From Hyperoodon ampullatus (Eukaryota; Chordata; Mammalia; Artiodactyla; Ziphiidae): a stretch of DNA of 64,000 nt. Under the pieces are notes generated by a model. The model was not told the origin of the DNA. It ran no database searches and saw nothing but the letters and a program-made list of their open reading frames with translations. Where the stretch lies: the NCBI GenBank assembly GCA_949752795.1, contig OX457061.1:127625530-127689529 (forward strand). The letters are read 5' to 3'. The translations under genes were made by a program, and so were the position numbers. Each line of letters begins with the position of its first letter. Position 1 is the first letter of the stretch. Below, piece by piece: positions 34,986 through 46,592 of this stretch.

Positions 34986-36930
34986 GTTCTCTGCAGCCCT
35001 CATAGAATAGAACATGCAGGGTCAGTGTCTATATTTTGTGTTATTATCTACTAAAAATGGGAGAACAACACATATGTTCACTGGTGGAATCTCTGTGCTT
35101 TCTTAGATAATATAATTTTTGCCTTTTCAATGAAAGGAACTTGTATTTTGTAAATATTCCACAGCGTTTGCATTTCTAAGGAGACAGTTCTCTAAAAATC
35201 TTTACCTTTGTAGAGCATGCTTGAATATACATATTCTTTAAGGGAAGTGTAATAACCGTAGTCGTTGGCATGTAGTAGCTGTCGCTGTGAAAGTCATATA
35301 GGCAGGAATTCCTAAAATAATTGAGCAATGATGTCAAGTAATGGTCTAAATATTTTGTGTGCTAACCTAACATTTAAAACAACCCTAGAAGACAGATTCT
35401 GTAGTGGTCCACAATCGTTAGACAAGGGAAAGGAGACACAGAGCAGCCATGAAGCTGGAAAGTAATGACGCCAGGATCGAGATCAGCTTCAGGCGCACGG
35501 TGGCCACTGTGCTGTTCTGGGTGTGGACAGGCCAGCGAGCTCCTGATGGATGCACTTATCAGGCCTGGGTTTTACCCTAGTGATGTCCTTGGTAACCTCA
35601 ATTATTCGTCACTTTATCAAGAAGCAAGAATCATGATAGGCAATAGGAGAGATTTAGAGAAGCCATGTATCTTCCAGCTCTTTAAAAACTCAGGTTATAG
35701 CAAGATAAAGAGGCATCCACGTGTGAAGGTAACTGAGGCATTCTTACCCTGCTGGTAGAAGGCGTTCCCGCTGAGATATACCATGAGTTTCTAGCAAGTT
35801 CAGGGCGAGCATGCTGGCAGCACCTTTGGAAAAGCTGTGTTTGCATCTCTTTTGTCTAAATCACAACTCGTGCCAGCAGAGAAAAGGTTCTAAGAAAGCT
35901 AATACTTAGTGCCTGCCTAGTGTGTGTTGATCGCTGCTCTGAGTTACTATATTAATGCATTTATTCATTAATGTAATGTGACAATTTACATATGAATTAT
36001 TCCTCAGACAACAGTAGGAGACACAAAAAACACTCACTAATATTTTAAAGATAAGGAATCTGAAGCACAAAGATATTAAATATATTCATAAGGTCACAGG
36101 GCTGGTAAACAGCAAGGCTAATAATGTGGCTACAAATAAAAGTACAAAAGATATGAAATAATAATATGTAATAAATCAGTGTAATGTAGTATGGTATGTA
36201 TTTATGCATATTAATGATTTATTAATAGCAATGTGGATAACATTATTATAGGAATGTGGTGTTAATACAGTGAGAAATTATTTTTCTCGGCAAAGAAAAG
36301 TCAAGTATATCCTGTATAGTATCTACTTATATGTGTGTAGATTTATAATCATGTAAATTATGGAATAAACACAGTAGTGTGTGGCTGTCATACCCTTCCA
36401 GTGAACGCATGGGCAAATTATAGGTTTCCTGCCATCTCTCTGTGATCACTGTGTGTTTCAATGTCTGTTATCTCGCTCCACCTCAATGCTCTCCACCAAG
36501 GAAATGGGTCCAGTTCTGTGAACAGACAACAGGTTAAGGATGCTATGGCTTCTGAAACAAGCCAATTAAACAAAAGCCAGCTGAAACTAGGAGGTAATTA
36601 AACTCTAATATAGAAACTGGGGGGGCAAAAAAGAAATAATACCATTATTGGGTAATAATACCATTATTGCGGTACAATATTTATCCCCTTGAACCTGTTC
36701 TCTCACAGACCTGGGGTTTTGGATTTCACCACCTCAGAGCAGAGGTTGGGGAAGCCCCAGGATGATAAATAGAATTTAAGGGATTCTTTGTACTCAGTAC
36801 ACCTGACACTTGAAAATCCTAACGTAAGTTCTCTCTGTAGAAAAGTACCAGGAATCCAGACTCCTAAGGATTCTCCAGATGGTATTCTGCCAACTCTTTG
36901 CTCACATACCAATAAATCTTATAAGTAGAA
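34986..36930. other. Intronic DNA with MIR remnants
   Basis: Mostly unique-looking. A MIR-like core lies at about 35340-35470 (AACCCTAGAAGACAGATTCTGTAG...AAAGGAGACACAGAGCAGCC). Another is at about 35900-36120 (AGATAAGGAATCTGAAGCACAAAGA...GGTCACAGGGCTGGTAAACAGCAAGGCTA). Both are strongly diverged. No exon recognised. Confidence 0.5.
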
Positions 36931-36989
36931 GAAACACACTAATATAAATAAACCAACAAACTAAATGACAAAAGCCAACAGGTAAGGAG

Positions 36990-37805
36990 GGAACAATGTA
37001 AGAACAAAATCAGACAGGTTTCAACACTTAAATATCAAAACTATCAGATAAATAATTAGGTAAAACAGAACATACAACCACTATATGAAACGTTTTTAGT
37101 GTGTAAAATGTTTATAGACTTAAAGTGGTATTGAAAGATACAGGAAGACCAACATAATTTCAGAAAATATTAGATTTGAAAAATGACCAAATATGACCTA
37201 TTCAATTAAAAATATGATTAAAAATTAAACAGATGCATTAGACATTAGATGAAGAGAATTAATGAACTATAATATATGCATATGCATGTGATAATATACA
37301 TTTAAAAACAGAAAATATATGTAACAAAAATAATAAGTTGTTAAGTAGATAAACATAATGTTTATGTGTATATATTTGTGTATTTATATATTTCAGAAAA
37401 ATGACTTGATATATTTCAAAAAATATTTCAGAAAAATTATCCAAAAAGGATAATAGGGGATAGAGACTAGAATGAGAAGGAATAAGTGAATTTAATCTGA
37501 GATACAGAAAGAGAAGCCAGAAATAATAAGGTGGAGAAATGTTAAAAGAGATATTGAAATTTTTTCCAGAAATGTTGAAAGGCATGAATCTACAAATACA
37601 AGAAGTGCAATGTGCCAGGTGAGAAAAGTAAGAAGCAATGATTGATTATCAAAATAAAATCCAGCCAGGTTAAAAAGCCATATTACTTGCCAAAAATATT
37701 ATACCATTACACAAACAAAGATGATCTCAACAAGATTAATAGAATTCATAAAACAGTGGAAAAGCACACTTACAACATTGAGAGCTAAAGATAATTAAAA
37801 GCAGA
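36990..37805 (+). mobile_element. Old L1/HAL1-like fragment, A-rich
   Basis: A-rich sense text whose right part (TCAAAATAAAATCCAGCCAGG ... TTGAGAGCTAAAGATAATTAAAAGCAG) resembles the ORF1 region of L1 or HAL1 elements. Frames are destroyed. Boundaries and family are uncertain. Confidence 0.4.
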
Positions 37806-38622
37806 TACTTCAGGAGAAAGTCTCTTCTAGGACTGCTACACAAACATCCTCGTACAGAACAAACTGTCTGTGCCTCTAATGGGAAGACATGCAGAACTAT
37901 GTGTGACCTCGCAGAACTGCCTCTTATCATATCCACCCTCATTCCCTGTCTTCTTGGCCAGAGACTTCTCGTAAGTACCTCGCTCCATCAACCACGGCAT
38001 CCATAGGATCAACAGTGCAGGGGCCAATCCAGGTCAGTTTGTCTCAGGCAGCATTTAACGAAGGCTGACACCCAGGGCGATCCAAGCAGAAGGCGAGACC
38101 AGCCTGTTTGCTGTGTTGACACCTCCCCTCTCCAGGGCCCCAGGCCCCACCTCCCCACAAATCCCGTAAACCCCCAAGGTCTGCCTTAGAAATCCAAGTG
38201 GCTTTTGCCTCAAGTGTCTGTCTTCGTCTCACCACTTGGCCTGAGGATTTAACCCAGGGACAGCAGGATGCATTAGTGACTGCGTAGACCTCACTTGGCC
38301 GAGGAGGCTTTTAGGACAATGATGTCATCCAGTGGTCAGTCATGAAGCTGAAGTGAATCCCTTCCAGGAGCAACATGGTGTCACTGATCACCTCACCTAA
38401 GATCAGTGACAGTTCTTATATCAGCTTTTCTAATTGGGTCCCTCCTGTTAGGGAGAGAACTTCCTGCAAGATGCTCGTAGGGATGAGTCAGGTGTGTCAC
38501 CTGGAACTGAATGCCCGAGGGTCCCTTCCCTGTGGAGAGAGCTCCGCAGGTATCTGAAGGCTATACCATCTGCTAGGGGCATTTCCTAAAGCAGGTGATG
38601 GTCTCAGACCACCCAGCGGGAG
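37806..38622. other. Intronic DNA without recognised gene
   Basis: Becomes GC-richer after about 38040. Open frames of 60-68 codons are unrecognised. Confidence 0.35.
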
Positions 38623-38631
38623 CACATCACC

Positions 38632-38826
38632 TTTTTTTTTTTTTTTTTGCCGTACGCGGGCCTCTCACTGCTGTGGCCTCTCCCGTTGCGGAGCACAGGC
38701 TCAGCGGCCATGGCTCACGGGCCCAGCTGCCCCGCGGCATGTGGGATCCTCCCGGACTGGGGCACGAACCCGTGTCCCCTGCATCGGCAGGCGGACTCCC
38801 AGCCACTGCACCACCAGGGAAGCCCC
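38632..38826 (-). mobile_element. CHR-2-like SINE (antisense)
   Basis: Poly-T at 38632-38648, body GCCGTACGCGGGCCTCTCAC, inverted head CACCAGGGAAGCCCC. Target duplication CACATCACC at 38623-38631 and 38827-38835. The body has the same small internal deletion (lacking the GGACG...AGGCT piece) seen in some other copies. Confidence 0.92.
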
Positions 38827-38835
38827 CACATCACC

Positions 38836-40150
38836 ATTTTTTTAAGACAGAGGTGAGTTCATGCCTGGTGTCCATCACCAGTAATGTGCAGGGTGTCCTG
38901 GAAAGAAAGTGTTGTTAAAAGTGCCATGACCTGCAGGCAGGACCTTCATTGTTCAGGGAACAGAGGGTGACAGGGCATCCCATGTGCCCTCTGGCCTGGC
39001 TGGGAGAGCTCAGGTGTCCCAACTGAGTTGGAGTAATGGACCCTGCTCCTTGTTTTTGGAGTGAAAGCTGGAAAGAAGCCTGTTCCCTGTGTCTATATTT
39101 TTCCCAAAGACAATCCTGGTGGCATCCATCCACCTCCGAGGATGGCTAAGAATGGGGTCTGGGAAAGGCATCTGGACATGTTGAGGGTGTTTACACAGGA
39201 GTTGCAGGAGCTGGTCCGTGCCTTCCTGTTCCTGGAGGCTGCGTGGTAAGTTAGGAAGGATGGAGAAGTGGGTCCAGGGAGGGCAACTCCAGTAGTCAGG
39301 TATCTTAAATAAGGCATCTGCAGCACTGGGGGGGCACACAGGGCACCTGCCTTGAGGGGGAGAGACAGGCATTGTTCTGGAAGATGGAGCATCTGTGACG
39401 CCTCTCCCTCCACCACTTCCCAGGGCCTGAGGTGTCCCCTCCCCAGGCATTGGGGTTGTGGCTCTCCCTGCGTTACCGTAAAATTACCCTGCAATGACCG
39501 CAACTCAGAGGTCCCATTTCTTCCTGTCAGCCTCTCAACCTCACCCATAAACATTTCATCCATAAGCGTCCAGCCCAGGAGGGAAGAGGGCACTTTTGTG
39601 AAAGTTAGAGAGACCCATTACATCCCTGCCTGTGACCTGCATGGACAAATGTCTGGGACCACCTCCATCCAACGAGGGAATCCAGCGGCTGGAACCAGAA
39701 TTGAGTTTAATGCCCAAGGTCCCCTGTGGACAGGCCGTCACGCAGAGGTCCAGCGTCGGACCAGCCTGCAACATCAATTAGGAAAGAAAGTAAAGATCCT
39801 GAAGGTTTAAATAAGTCCATATAGTCTCTCTCGTGCTTCCGTTACCCAGGAGCCAGCTGAGCGGTTATGTTCCCTTTCTGGAAGCAGTGGAATTGTGACC
39901 ACACTGCCTTAGTCAGTGAGACAGGTCCAGTCAGAAACCCTTTTGAGCAGGATTTTGAAGAGACCAGCCATTGCCTACCAAGATCAGTTGCTTGTGGACA
40001 GTGAGGGGCAAGGACTGTCCATTCAACAGCCAGCTGTGCCTGTCAGCCTGTGAATGAGTAGATTTTGTGATAAAAGTTGCCCTAAGGTCAAACGACAAAT
40101 AGTCCAGTACGTCGAACTCATAACGCAGATATGTCTCAGCCCTGCGTCCA
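38836..40150. other. Intronic DNA, mixed open frames, unassigned
   Basis: About 1.3 kb of moderately GC-rich sequence with several open frames of 60-166 codons on both strands (the longest antisense is 39093-39593). None contains a motif I recognise. Possibly an old LTR-element interior or unique intron; I see nothing that decides this. Confidence 0.3.
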
Positions 40151-40299
40151 CAGTCAGCAGATGCACCTGCAGTTGCAACAGTGTCAGCTGAAAGCGGGTC
40201 GGGAGAGACTAGGCCCCAGCAGGGTTCATCGGGGATGCAGTGGGGCTGGACACAGCCTGCTGGACGGCTTCCGGTCAGCCTGTCGGCTGAGCTGAGGAA

Positions 40300-41050
40300 A
40301 GGACCACGTGGAGCACCGTCCTTCTCCCCCCAGGGCCCTAAGGGAACAGTCCGGGGCCGGGGCTCCTTTGGGGGTGGCGACCTAAGGGGTAACAGCGTTC
40401 CTTCCGCGTGCGAGACGCTGACCCTGCGAACCCACCCACGTAGTTTAAGGAGCCGCAGTGAACGGGCCCCTGAAATTTGTCCGGAGTGGATCGGCCATCC
40501 CCGCCGTGCACAGCGAGGCCTGACTCTCCTTCGCACAGGGCCCTTGGGGACGGCCAAGATGCCGGGCCGTGCAGGCGTCCGGCGGCTCTGGAGGCAGCCG
40601 GCGAGGAAGGGGCCAGCACGGGAGCCCCCCCACGAGGGCCCACCGCTCCGGCTCAGGCAGCGTGGGGCGCCGGCCTCTCCAGAAGGGGCCCCCGAAAGGG
40701 CAGCGGGCTTGCCTGCCCTGCCCGGGCCCTCGGCTCCATCCAGCACCCCTCCCCAGCAGGCCCGGCACGTCCGTCGCGGCCACACTTGCACGGCCCCTCC
40801 GGGCCGCAGCTCTCGGCCTTCCGCCTCGTTCGGGACCTGGAAAGCTGGTCTCGTGCTCAGCGGAGCGGCCTTCCGTGGCCCGCCCGGCGCTCGGGAGCCG
40901 TGAGCAGAGCCCGTGTGGCCGGCTTCGCTCGGTGCCGTGCCTTGCGCCCAGGCCCAGGGGTTCGGGAACCGGGGGACAGTGGGTGAGCCTGTCGCCGGCT
41001 TTGGCTTGGGACTGGCCTGGGGGCGTTTGCCCCGGGTATCTCCTCCTCTT
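40300..41050. promoter_or_regulatory. CpG-rich block (possible intronic CpG island)
   Basis: GC-rich with dense CpG: about 5 and 8 CpG in the 60-base lines beginning at 40501 and 40561, against 0-2 per line in most of the window. All six frames stay open over long distances as a consequence (403 codons antisense, 328 and 240 sense), so the frames are not evidence for a gene. It could be an unmethylated island or alternative promoter, or a recombination-driven GC-biased patch. A CHR-2 adjoins its right edge. Confidence 0.5.
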
Positions 41051-41052
41051 CT

Positions 41053-41259
41053 TTTTTTTTTTTTTCGGCACACGGGCCTCTCACTGCTGCGGCCTCTCCC
41101 GTTGCGGAGCACAGGCTCCGGACGTGCAGGCTCAGCGGCCATGGCTCACGGGCCCAGCCGCTCCGCTGCACGTGGGATCTTCCCGGACCGGGGCACGAAC
41201 CCGTGTCCCCTGCATTGGCAGGCAGACTCTCAACCACTGCGCCACCAGGGAAGAAGCCC
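41053..41259 (-). mobile_element. CHR-2-like SINE (antisense)
   Basis: Poly-T start, body TCGGCACACGGGCCTCTCAC, inverted head CCACCAGGGAAGAAGCCC with an AAG triplet duplicated in the terminal GGGAAGCCC. Target duplication TCTCCTCCTCTTCT at 41039-41052 and 41260-41273. Confidence 0.92.
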
Positions 41260-41273
41260 TCTCCTCCTCTTCT

Positions 41274-42428
41274 GACCTGGGCTCGGGGCCCGGCGTCCTC
41301 TCTCCTCCAGAAAGGGTCTGCACTGCCGCGAAAACTGGAGAGCTGGGAGGGTCTGGGATTTTTACCCCGTTTCACGCGTGCTGCAGAAGACACGGGCCTC
41401 CTGGCTCACGTGTCACTCACGACACCAGCAGCTCGGTCTTCGTGCTGGCGTCCATTCTCCTTTCCCCACAAGTCCCAAGGGCCGTGCGGAGTGACCCGGC
41501 TGGATGCTCCACACACACGGGGTTTGGGTCACAGCAGAGGAAACCCCATGTGTGACCACGGGCTGCAGACAGGGCTGCCCACCCTCTGCCCCCTGGGGGG
41601 AGTTCCCTCTGTTTTACTGAGAAGCCAACAAATCTGCCTTCTCTGCAGAGGACGCGTCATCTCTCTCCGGCAAGGACACTCGATGTTCAGACAAAATTAA
41701 GAGACTGCACAAAGCAGAAGGCACTCAGTGCCCCCGCTCCAAGGTGGGTAGAAACATAGGAGACCCCCGGGGACTCGACTTCCAATACTGCAGAATAGTC
41801 GGACAAACTAGATCTTCAGATAAAAGCCGTAAAAGATGAAAAGGATTACTGCATAATGATGAATATGTTAATTCACCTGGAAAATCGAAGAATTCCAGTC
41901 TTATGTGTGTACAGTTAGGCGCCAGATCCATAAAGCAGTTTCTACAGGGAGAAACTGTCGCATCTCTCTAACACCTCCTGAGATCTCAGCACTCCTCTCT
42001 TAGAAACGGATGGAGCTACAGGAAAAAAAGTTAGGTCCCTCCTTGGGCCTTGCGCTCCGTGGGACCCACTGCACGAGGTGGGTTGAAACAGTACCTCGGT
42101 CCCGGAGGGGTGCCTGCCTGTGCCTGAGAGCTTGGGCGTCCAGTGCGGCTGCTCCGGGACCTTGCATGCTGAGGAGAGGACCGTGAGCGGTGCTGTGGAA
42201 TAATTATGGAAGTAGGTCGAGCATGTGACTGGATCCACATTTCTCCTTGTTGAACAAAGTGCTGACAAGCGCGGAAAATAGGCCTGAAGGGATCCTGGGC
42301 GTTGGATCGGAATCAGAGGGCTGAGTGTGAACTCATTTGAGTAGTTTTGTACACAAGGATGCCTGTGAATTGGTCACAGATGTATGTCTGTGTGAGTGTG
42401 TGTTCCAGCAGGATGGTAGTTTATTCTT
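41274..42428. other. Intronic DNA without recognised gene
   Basis: GC-moderate sequence with short frames on both strands. No repeat or exon identified. Confidence 0.35.
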
Positions 42429-42902
42429 TTTTTTTTTTCTCATCTTTTTAAAAATTTTTTATTAGTTTCTGCTTTATAACAAAGTGAATCAGTCATACAT
42501 ATACATCTGTTCCCACATCCCTTCCCTCATGCATCTCCCTCCCTCCCACCCTCCCCATCCCACCCCTCCAGGCGGTCACAAAGCACCGAGCTGATCTCCC
42601 TGTGCTCTGCGGCTGCTTCCCACTATCTATCTACCTTACGTTTGGTAGTGTATATATGTCCATGCCGCTCTTTCGCTTTGCCACAGCTTACCCTTCCCCC
42701 TCCCCATATCCTCAAGTCCATCCTCTAGTAGGTCTGTGTCTTTATTCCCATTTTACCCCTAGGTTCTTCATGACATTTTTTCTTAAATTCCATATATATG
42801 TGTCAGCATACAGTATTTGTCTTTCTCTTTCTGACTTACTTCACTCTGTATGACAGACTCTAGGTCCATCCACCTCATTACAAATAGCTCAATTTCATTC
42901 TT
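42429..42902 (-). mobile_element. Young-looking 5'-truncated L1 tail (antisense)
   Basis: After a T-rich tract come TTAGTTTCTGCTTTATAACAAAGTGAATCAG, a long CCCTCCC-rich UTR, GGTCACAAAGCACCGAGCTG and CTTCACTCTGTATGACAGACTCTAGG, the order of a cetartiodactyl L1 3' end. It is close to the fragment at 50395, suggesting one recent subfamily. It stops at CTCAATTTCATTCTT; the edges TTTATTCTT and TTTCATTCTT may be an imperfect target duplication. Only UTR and the very end of ORF2 remain. Confidence 0.85.
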
Positions 42903-45809
42903 AATATTGGATGCACTGTCCGCCTCAGAAAGGCCGTCTAGTTTGCTGTCACTCTGCTTCACCTGACTCTGGCGTTTGTCCTTTTGACATTCACCTTCCC
43001 TGTAGTAACTCGTCCTTCATCCGTCCTTCCTGGGAAGCGGAGGACCTTCTCTCCCATCCCGGTCTCGGTTGCAGGTGCCCTCTTGAGGTCAGTGGACAGA
43101 GGGCACCCTTGCTCTGGAGGCGCTAGCTCCTCAGGTACCCCCTCCCCTTTACTCAAGGGGACACTTGACACAGCGGGAAAACCAAGTCTTGTGTCCCGGT
43201 ATCTTTGTGTCAAAGCCGATGGCACCCCTCTTCCCCTCTTTCTCTTTCCGTTCATCCCAAAGGGCATCTTTGCTACCAGTGCATCAAACTGTACAGGGCA
43301 GCTGACCTTTTGGTGCATGTCTTAGCTTTAAGAGTAGTACATACTTTTTAACAGGCGCTTGGTATTTCGTAAGCATGATAAACAAGGCATTTCCTCATGC
43401 TTTCTATTTATTAGACAACAGTTAAAATGAAAAGTTCAGTATATAAGCCCCACAGACATTAAAACGTGTGCACAAACTATCACACGTCCGTGTGTCCATG
43501 TTTGTATTAGCGTTGGTGTCTTCTGCTGCTTTGAGGTCTTCCGAGGCTTTTCTCTTGTTACCTAAATGTAACCTTCTATCCTGATGCTTTCATCTCCTTG
43601 CATGTTTTTTAAAGTACACCTCTTGTTTCCTACTCCCATTCTTTTTTTAAACATTCACTGTCATTTATATCTGTAAAGATAATGTCTCCTCAAATGTCAT
43701 CCTCATTTTTAGGAGTGCTTGGTGTCACGACGTTCTGTATTCATCCATTTCTTAAGTATTTTTAACCACTCCTGCACCTCTGGAAAATTCTGAGTTGTTA
43801 TCTAACAAAGTTCATGTTATATATATGAAGGTAAATAAAGGAAATACAAATCAATAGTCATTTAAAATAATTGTATTAATTTCATGTACGTATTGTATCA
43901 GTCATCAAACAGTATGTTTTTTATAGGTCTTATTTTAATTGAAACTATTACTGATACTTGAAAGAAGCTTTGATCTGGAGTAATTTAAGTAAGAATTTTG
44001 GTTTAATGATAAAATTCAATGAAACATGTAAGCATGAAATGATGGTAAAATAAACATACTATCCCTTTGACCCTTAAAATCTTTTAAATTTATTACCAGA
44101 TTTTGAAGTCTAGAATAACTGTTTACAACAATGGCCTAACAAAGAGGAAAATCCATACATGAGCTCTGCCTTATGCACAGAAATCACGGACTAGGAGACC
44201 CTGACTAGATGGTCCTGCAGCTCCACTAAATGATTCAATGTATGAAAAGCGGGTTTTCTTTATGCAAACACTAGCAGCCTTGCCTGAGGTGAGGGACATT
44301 ACGCATCCTGACATTGTAGGGTTACTCTGGATTAAATTGAGTTGAAGGCAGAATGCAGTGTAGAAACCCCAGGGACACCTGGGAACAAAGACTCAGCAAA
44401 GGAAAACCAGCCCCAAACCAGTTCTGAGTCCGCCCTCCACGCCCACCGTTTTCTCTTTGGCGTGTTCTGAGCTGCTCTGCGGGATGCTGTAAGCTCTGTG
44501 TGCCAAACAAGGCAGGTTTCTGCGGTGAGGTGTTTAATTTTGGAAGGAAGAACATCTGTAATACTCATTCCTGTTTGCAGAATTGGAGACATACTGGTCC
44601 AGAGACTACACTAGAGGTAAGAGAATGTGTGTGGTGAGGTGAGGGTTAAGGATGCTCTTCCTGCCTCAGTCTCTCCGGCAGTTCTCCTTGTCCGGTGATT
44701 GAGTCGTCAGCCGGGGCAGCAGTATTCTCCTGTTCATGTCGACAGGACAGGATAAGGCTTGTAAATGTATGAACTCGGGTTAAAGCATCCTTCCTGCCCT
44801 CCTGTGACCTCACCTCGGTCGGCCCACATTCCGCTGGTCCTTTCCGAAGCCCGGTCTCAAGATGCTGACTGGAGGCCTGGTGGAGGGCAAGCCAAGTGTC
44901 TGGAAGGAGGGGACCGCCATGGCTGTCGGGGAGCCCCGGAGACTGCTCGGGTGCAGGACCCTCATGTCTGTGCCCACACCTGCCGTGAGCCCCCAGGGGA
45001 CCTGCCCGCCCCTCAGGTCCAGTTACGAATGTGGGAGGGTGACAGGTCACCTGAGTCCCCATGTGAGGGTGTGTGATGGAACATTCTGTAGTGGAAAGAG
45101 AAGTAAGGTGCCCGAATCATCAGGGTGTTGCTCCTTAACAAAATGTAGGGTGTTCCAAAAAGAGACATGAGGGTGTGCGTGCAGATGGTAAATCCCAGCT
45201 GAGGGAAGGGGTCGGGGTTTTACCCCCTCCTAGGCTGCCTTGGGCTGGGCTGGGCCACACAGAGCAGGGACCAGGAAACCCAGGTGGAGGCTGTGCTCCG
45301 CAAGGGGGCGCCATGCTGAGGTGAGGAAAGCCGCCTGTGAAAGCGCAGGGCGTGTCTGAGATACTGGGCCTCTAAGGTATTAAAGAGGGATGATGTGGTG
45401 TGTTAGCCAGTCCAGCCCAGGTAAAAGGGAGGCTAAAAAGTGATGCATAGCGTCCTGTGTTCCTTAGTTTATTTTCACTTGAAGAAATGTGTTTATCACT
45501 ACAATACCAAATAGAACATTGTTGCTGTTTTACCTACTGCTAAATACATTCTTGTTCTACATTAGAAACACTGCAAAAGAATGCTTGAATCTCACTTGAG
45601 CCGTGTATTGATATTTCTGATCAGATGGAGAAGCTAAGTTTGACTTGTCAAATTTATTTTTAAAAGTATGCCTGTCTTACTCAATGATCAAAACAGTAAT
45701 GCATCCAATCCCAGAGCTTCACACTCAGGGATGCCTCATGAATGTTGCTGTTGATAAACTGTATGTTGTTGTCTTAGCTACTTTGTATTTTCTGGGTTTT
45801 CTGGGAAAT
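42903..45809. other. Intronic DNA without recognised gene
   Basis: About 2.9 kb. The parts at 42910-43320 and 44640-45080 are GC-richer, with overlapping open frames of up to 138 codons and no recognisable domain. The middle (43330-44300) is AT-rich. No SINE found. Confidence 0.35.
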
Positions 45810-45823
45810 TAAAGTACTTGTAG

Positions 45824-46217
45824 GGCTTCGCTGATGGCGCAGTGGTTAAGAATCCACCTGCCAACGCAGGGGACACAGGTTCAAGCTCTGGTCTCAGAAG
45901 ATCCCACATGCTGCAGAGCAGCTAAGTCCATGCACCACAACTACTGATCCTGTGCTCTAGAGCCCGCGTGCCACAACTACTGAGCCCGCGTGCCGCAACT
46001 ACTGAAGCCCACGCACCGCAACTACTGAAGCCCACACATCTAGAGCCCGTGCTCTGCAACAAGAGAAGCCACCGCAATGAGAAGCCTGTACACCACAACA
46101 AAGAGTAGTCCTTGCTCGCCACAACTAGAGAAAAGCCCGTGCACAGCAACAAAGACCCAACACAGCCGAACGTAAATAAATAAAATAAATAAATTTACTA
46201 AAAAAAAATTTAAAAAA
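45824..46217 (+). mobile_element. CHR-1-like long SINE (sense)
   Basis: Head GGGCTTCGCTGATGGCGCAG with the A box near 45835. The body carries about six CCACAACTACTGA-type modules (45935-46040). An AATA-repeat and A-rich tail lies at 46168-46217. Target duplication TAAAGTACTTGTAG at 45810-45823 and 46218-46231. The expanded ACTACTGA modules make it longer than the other CHR-1 copies. Confidence 0.92.
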
Positions 46218-46379
46218 TAAAGTACTTGTAGCTGGTAGTTTGTTTATACCATTGTTTTTATTTTGTATGTGTTACTTTAGTGAATGCTCAAGAAAAAACA
46301 CCCTAAGGAAGTGTGGATGAGGCCTTGAGAGTTTAGTTAATCCATCTGATGTCTTTTGGGAGACCAGCACCGCTAACAG

Positions 46380-46592
46380 GGCTCCTCAGCTTCGGCTCTA
46401 CTGACATGCAAGGCCGGGTAGCACTTTAATCTGGAGGGGCTGACCAGTGTGCTGCGAGGTGTTCACTAGCACTTCTGGCCTCTAGCTAGTAATGCAGCAG
46501 TATCCCCCCAGCTCCCCGCCCCATGGTCACAACCAAAACTGTCCCCAGATGTCCCCAGGGAACAGAGTCAGCCCCTGGCCAAGAACCTCTGG
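46380..46592 (+). mobile_element. MER20-like hAT-Charlie MITE
   Basis: TTCACTAGCACTTCTGGCCTCTAGC, AGCAGTATCCCCCCAGCTCCC, CACAACCAAAACTGTCCCCAGATG and TCCCCAGGGAACAGAGTCAGCCCCTGGCCAAGAACC follow MER20 from its middle to its 3' end. Old, non-coding. MER20 copies are known as enhancers in some placental mammal tissues; nothing here shows that for this copy. Confidence 0.7.

Noticed and set aside
39931..41142. 403-codon antisense open frame and long overlapping sense frames as a gene
   Set aside because: The frame runs through a CHR-2 SINE at its start and a CpG-rich block. All frames on both strands are open there, no domain is recognisable, and composition explains the lack of stops.
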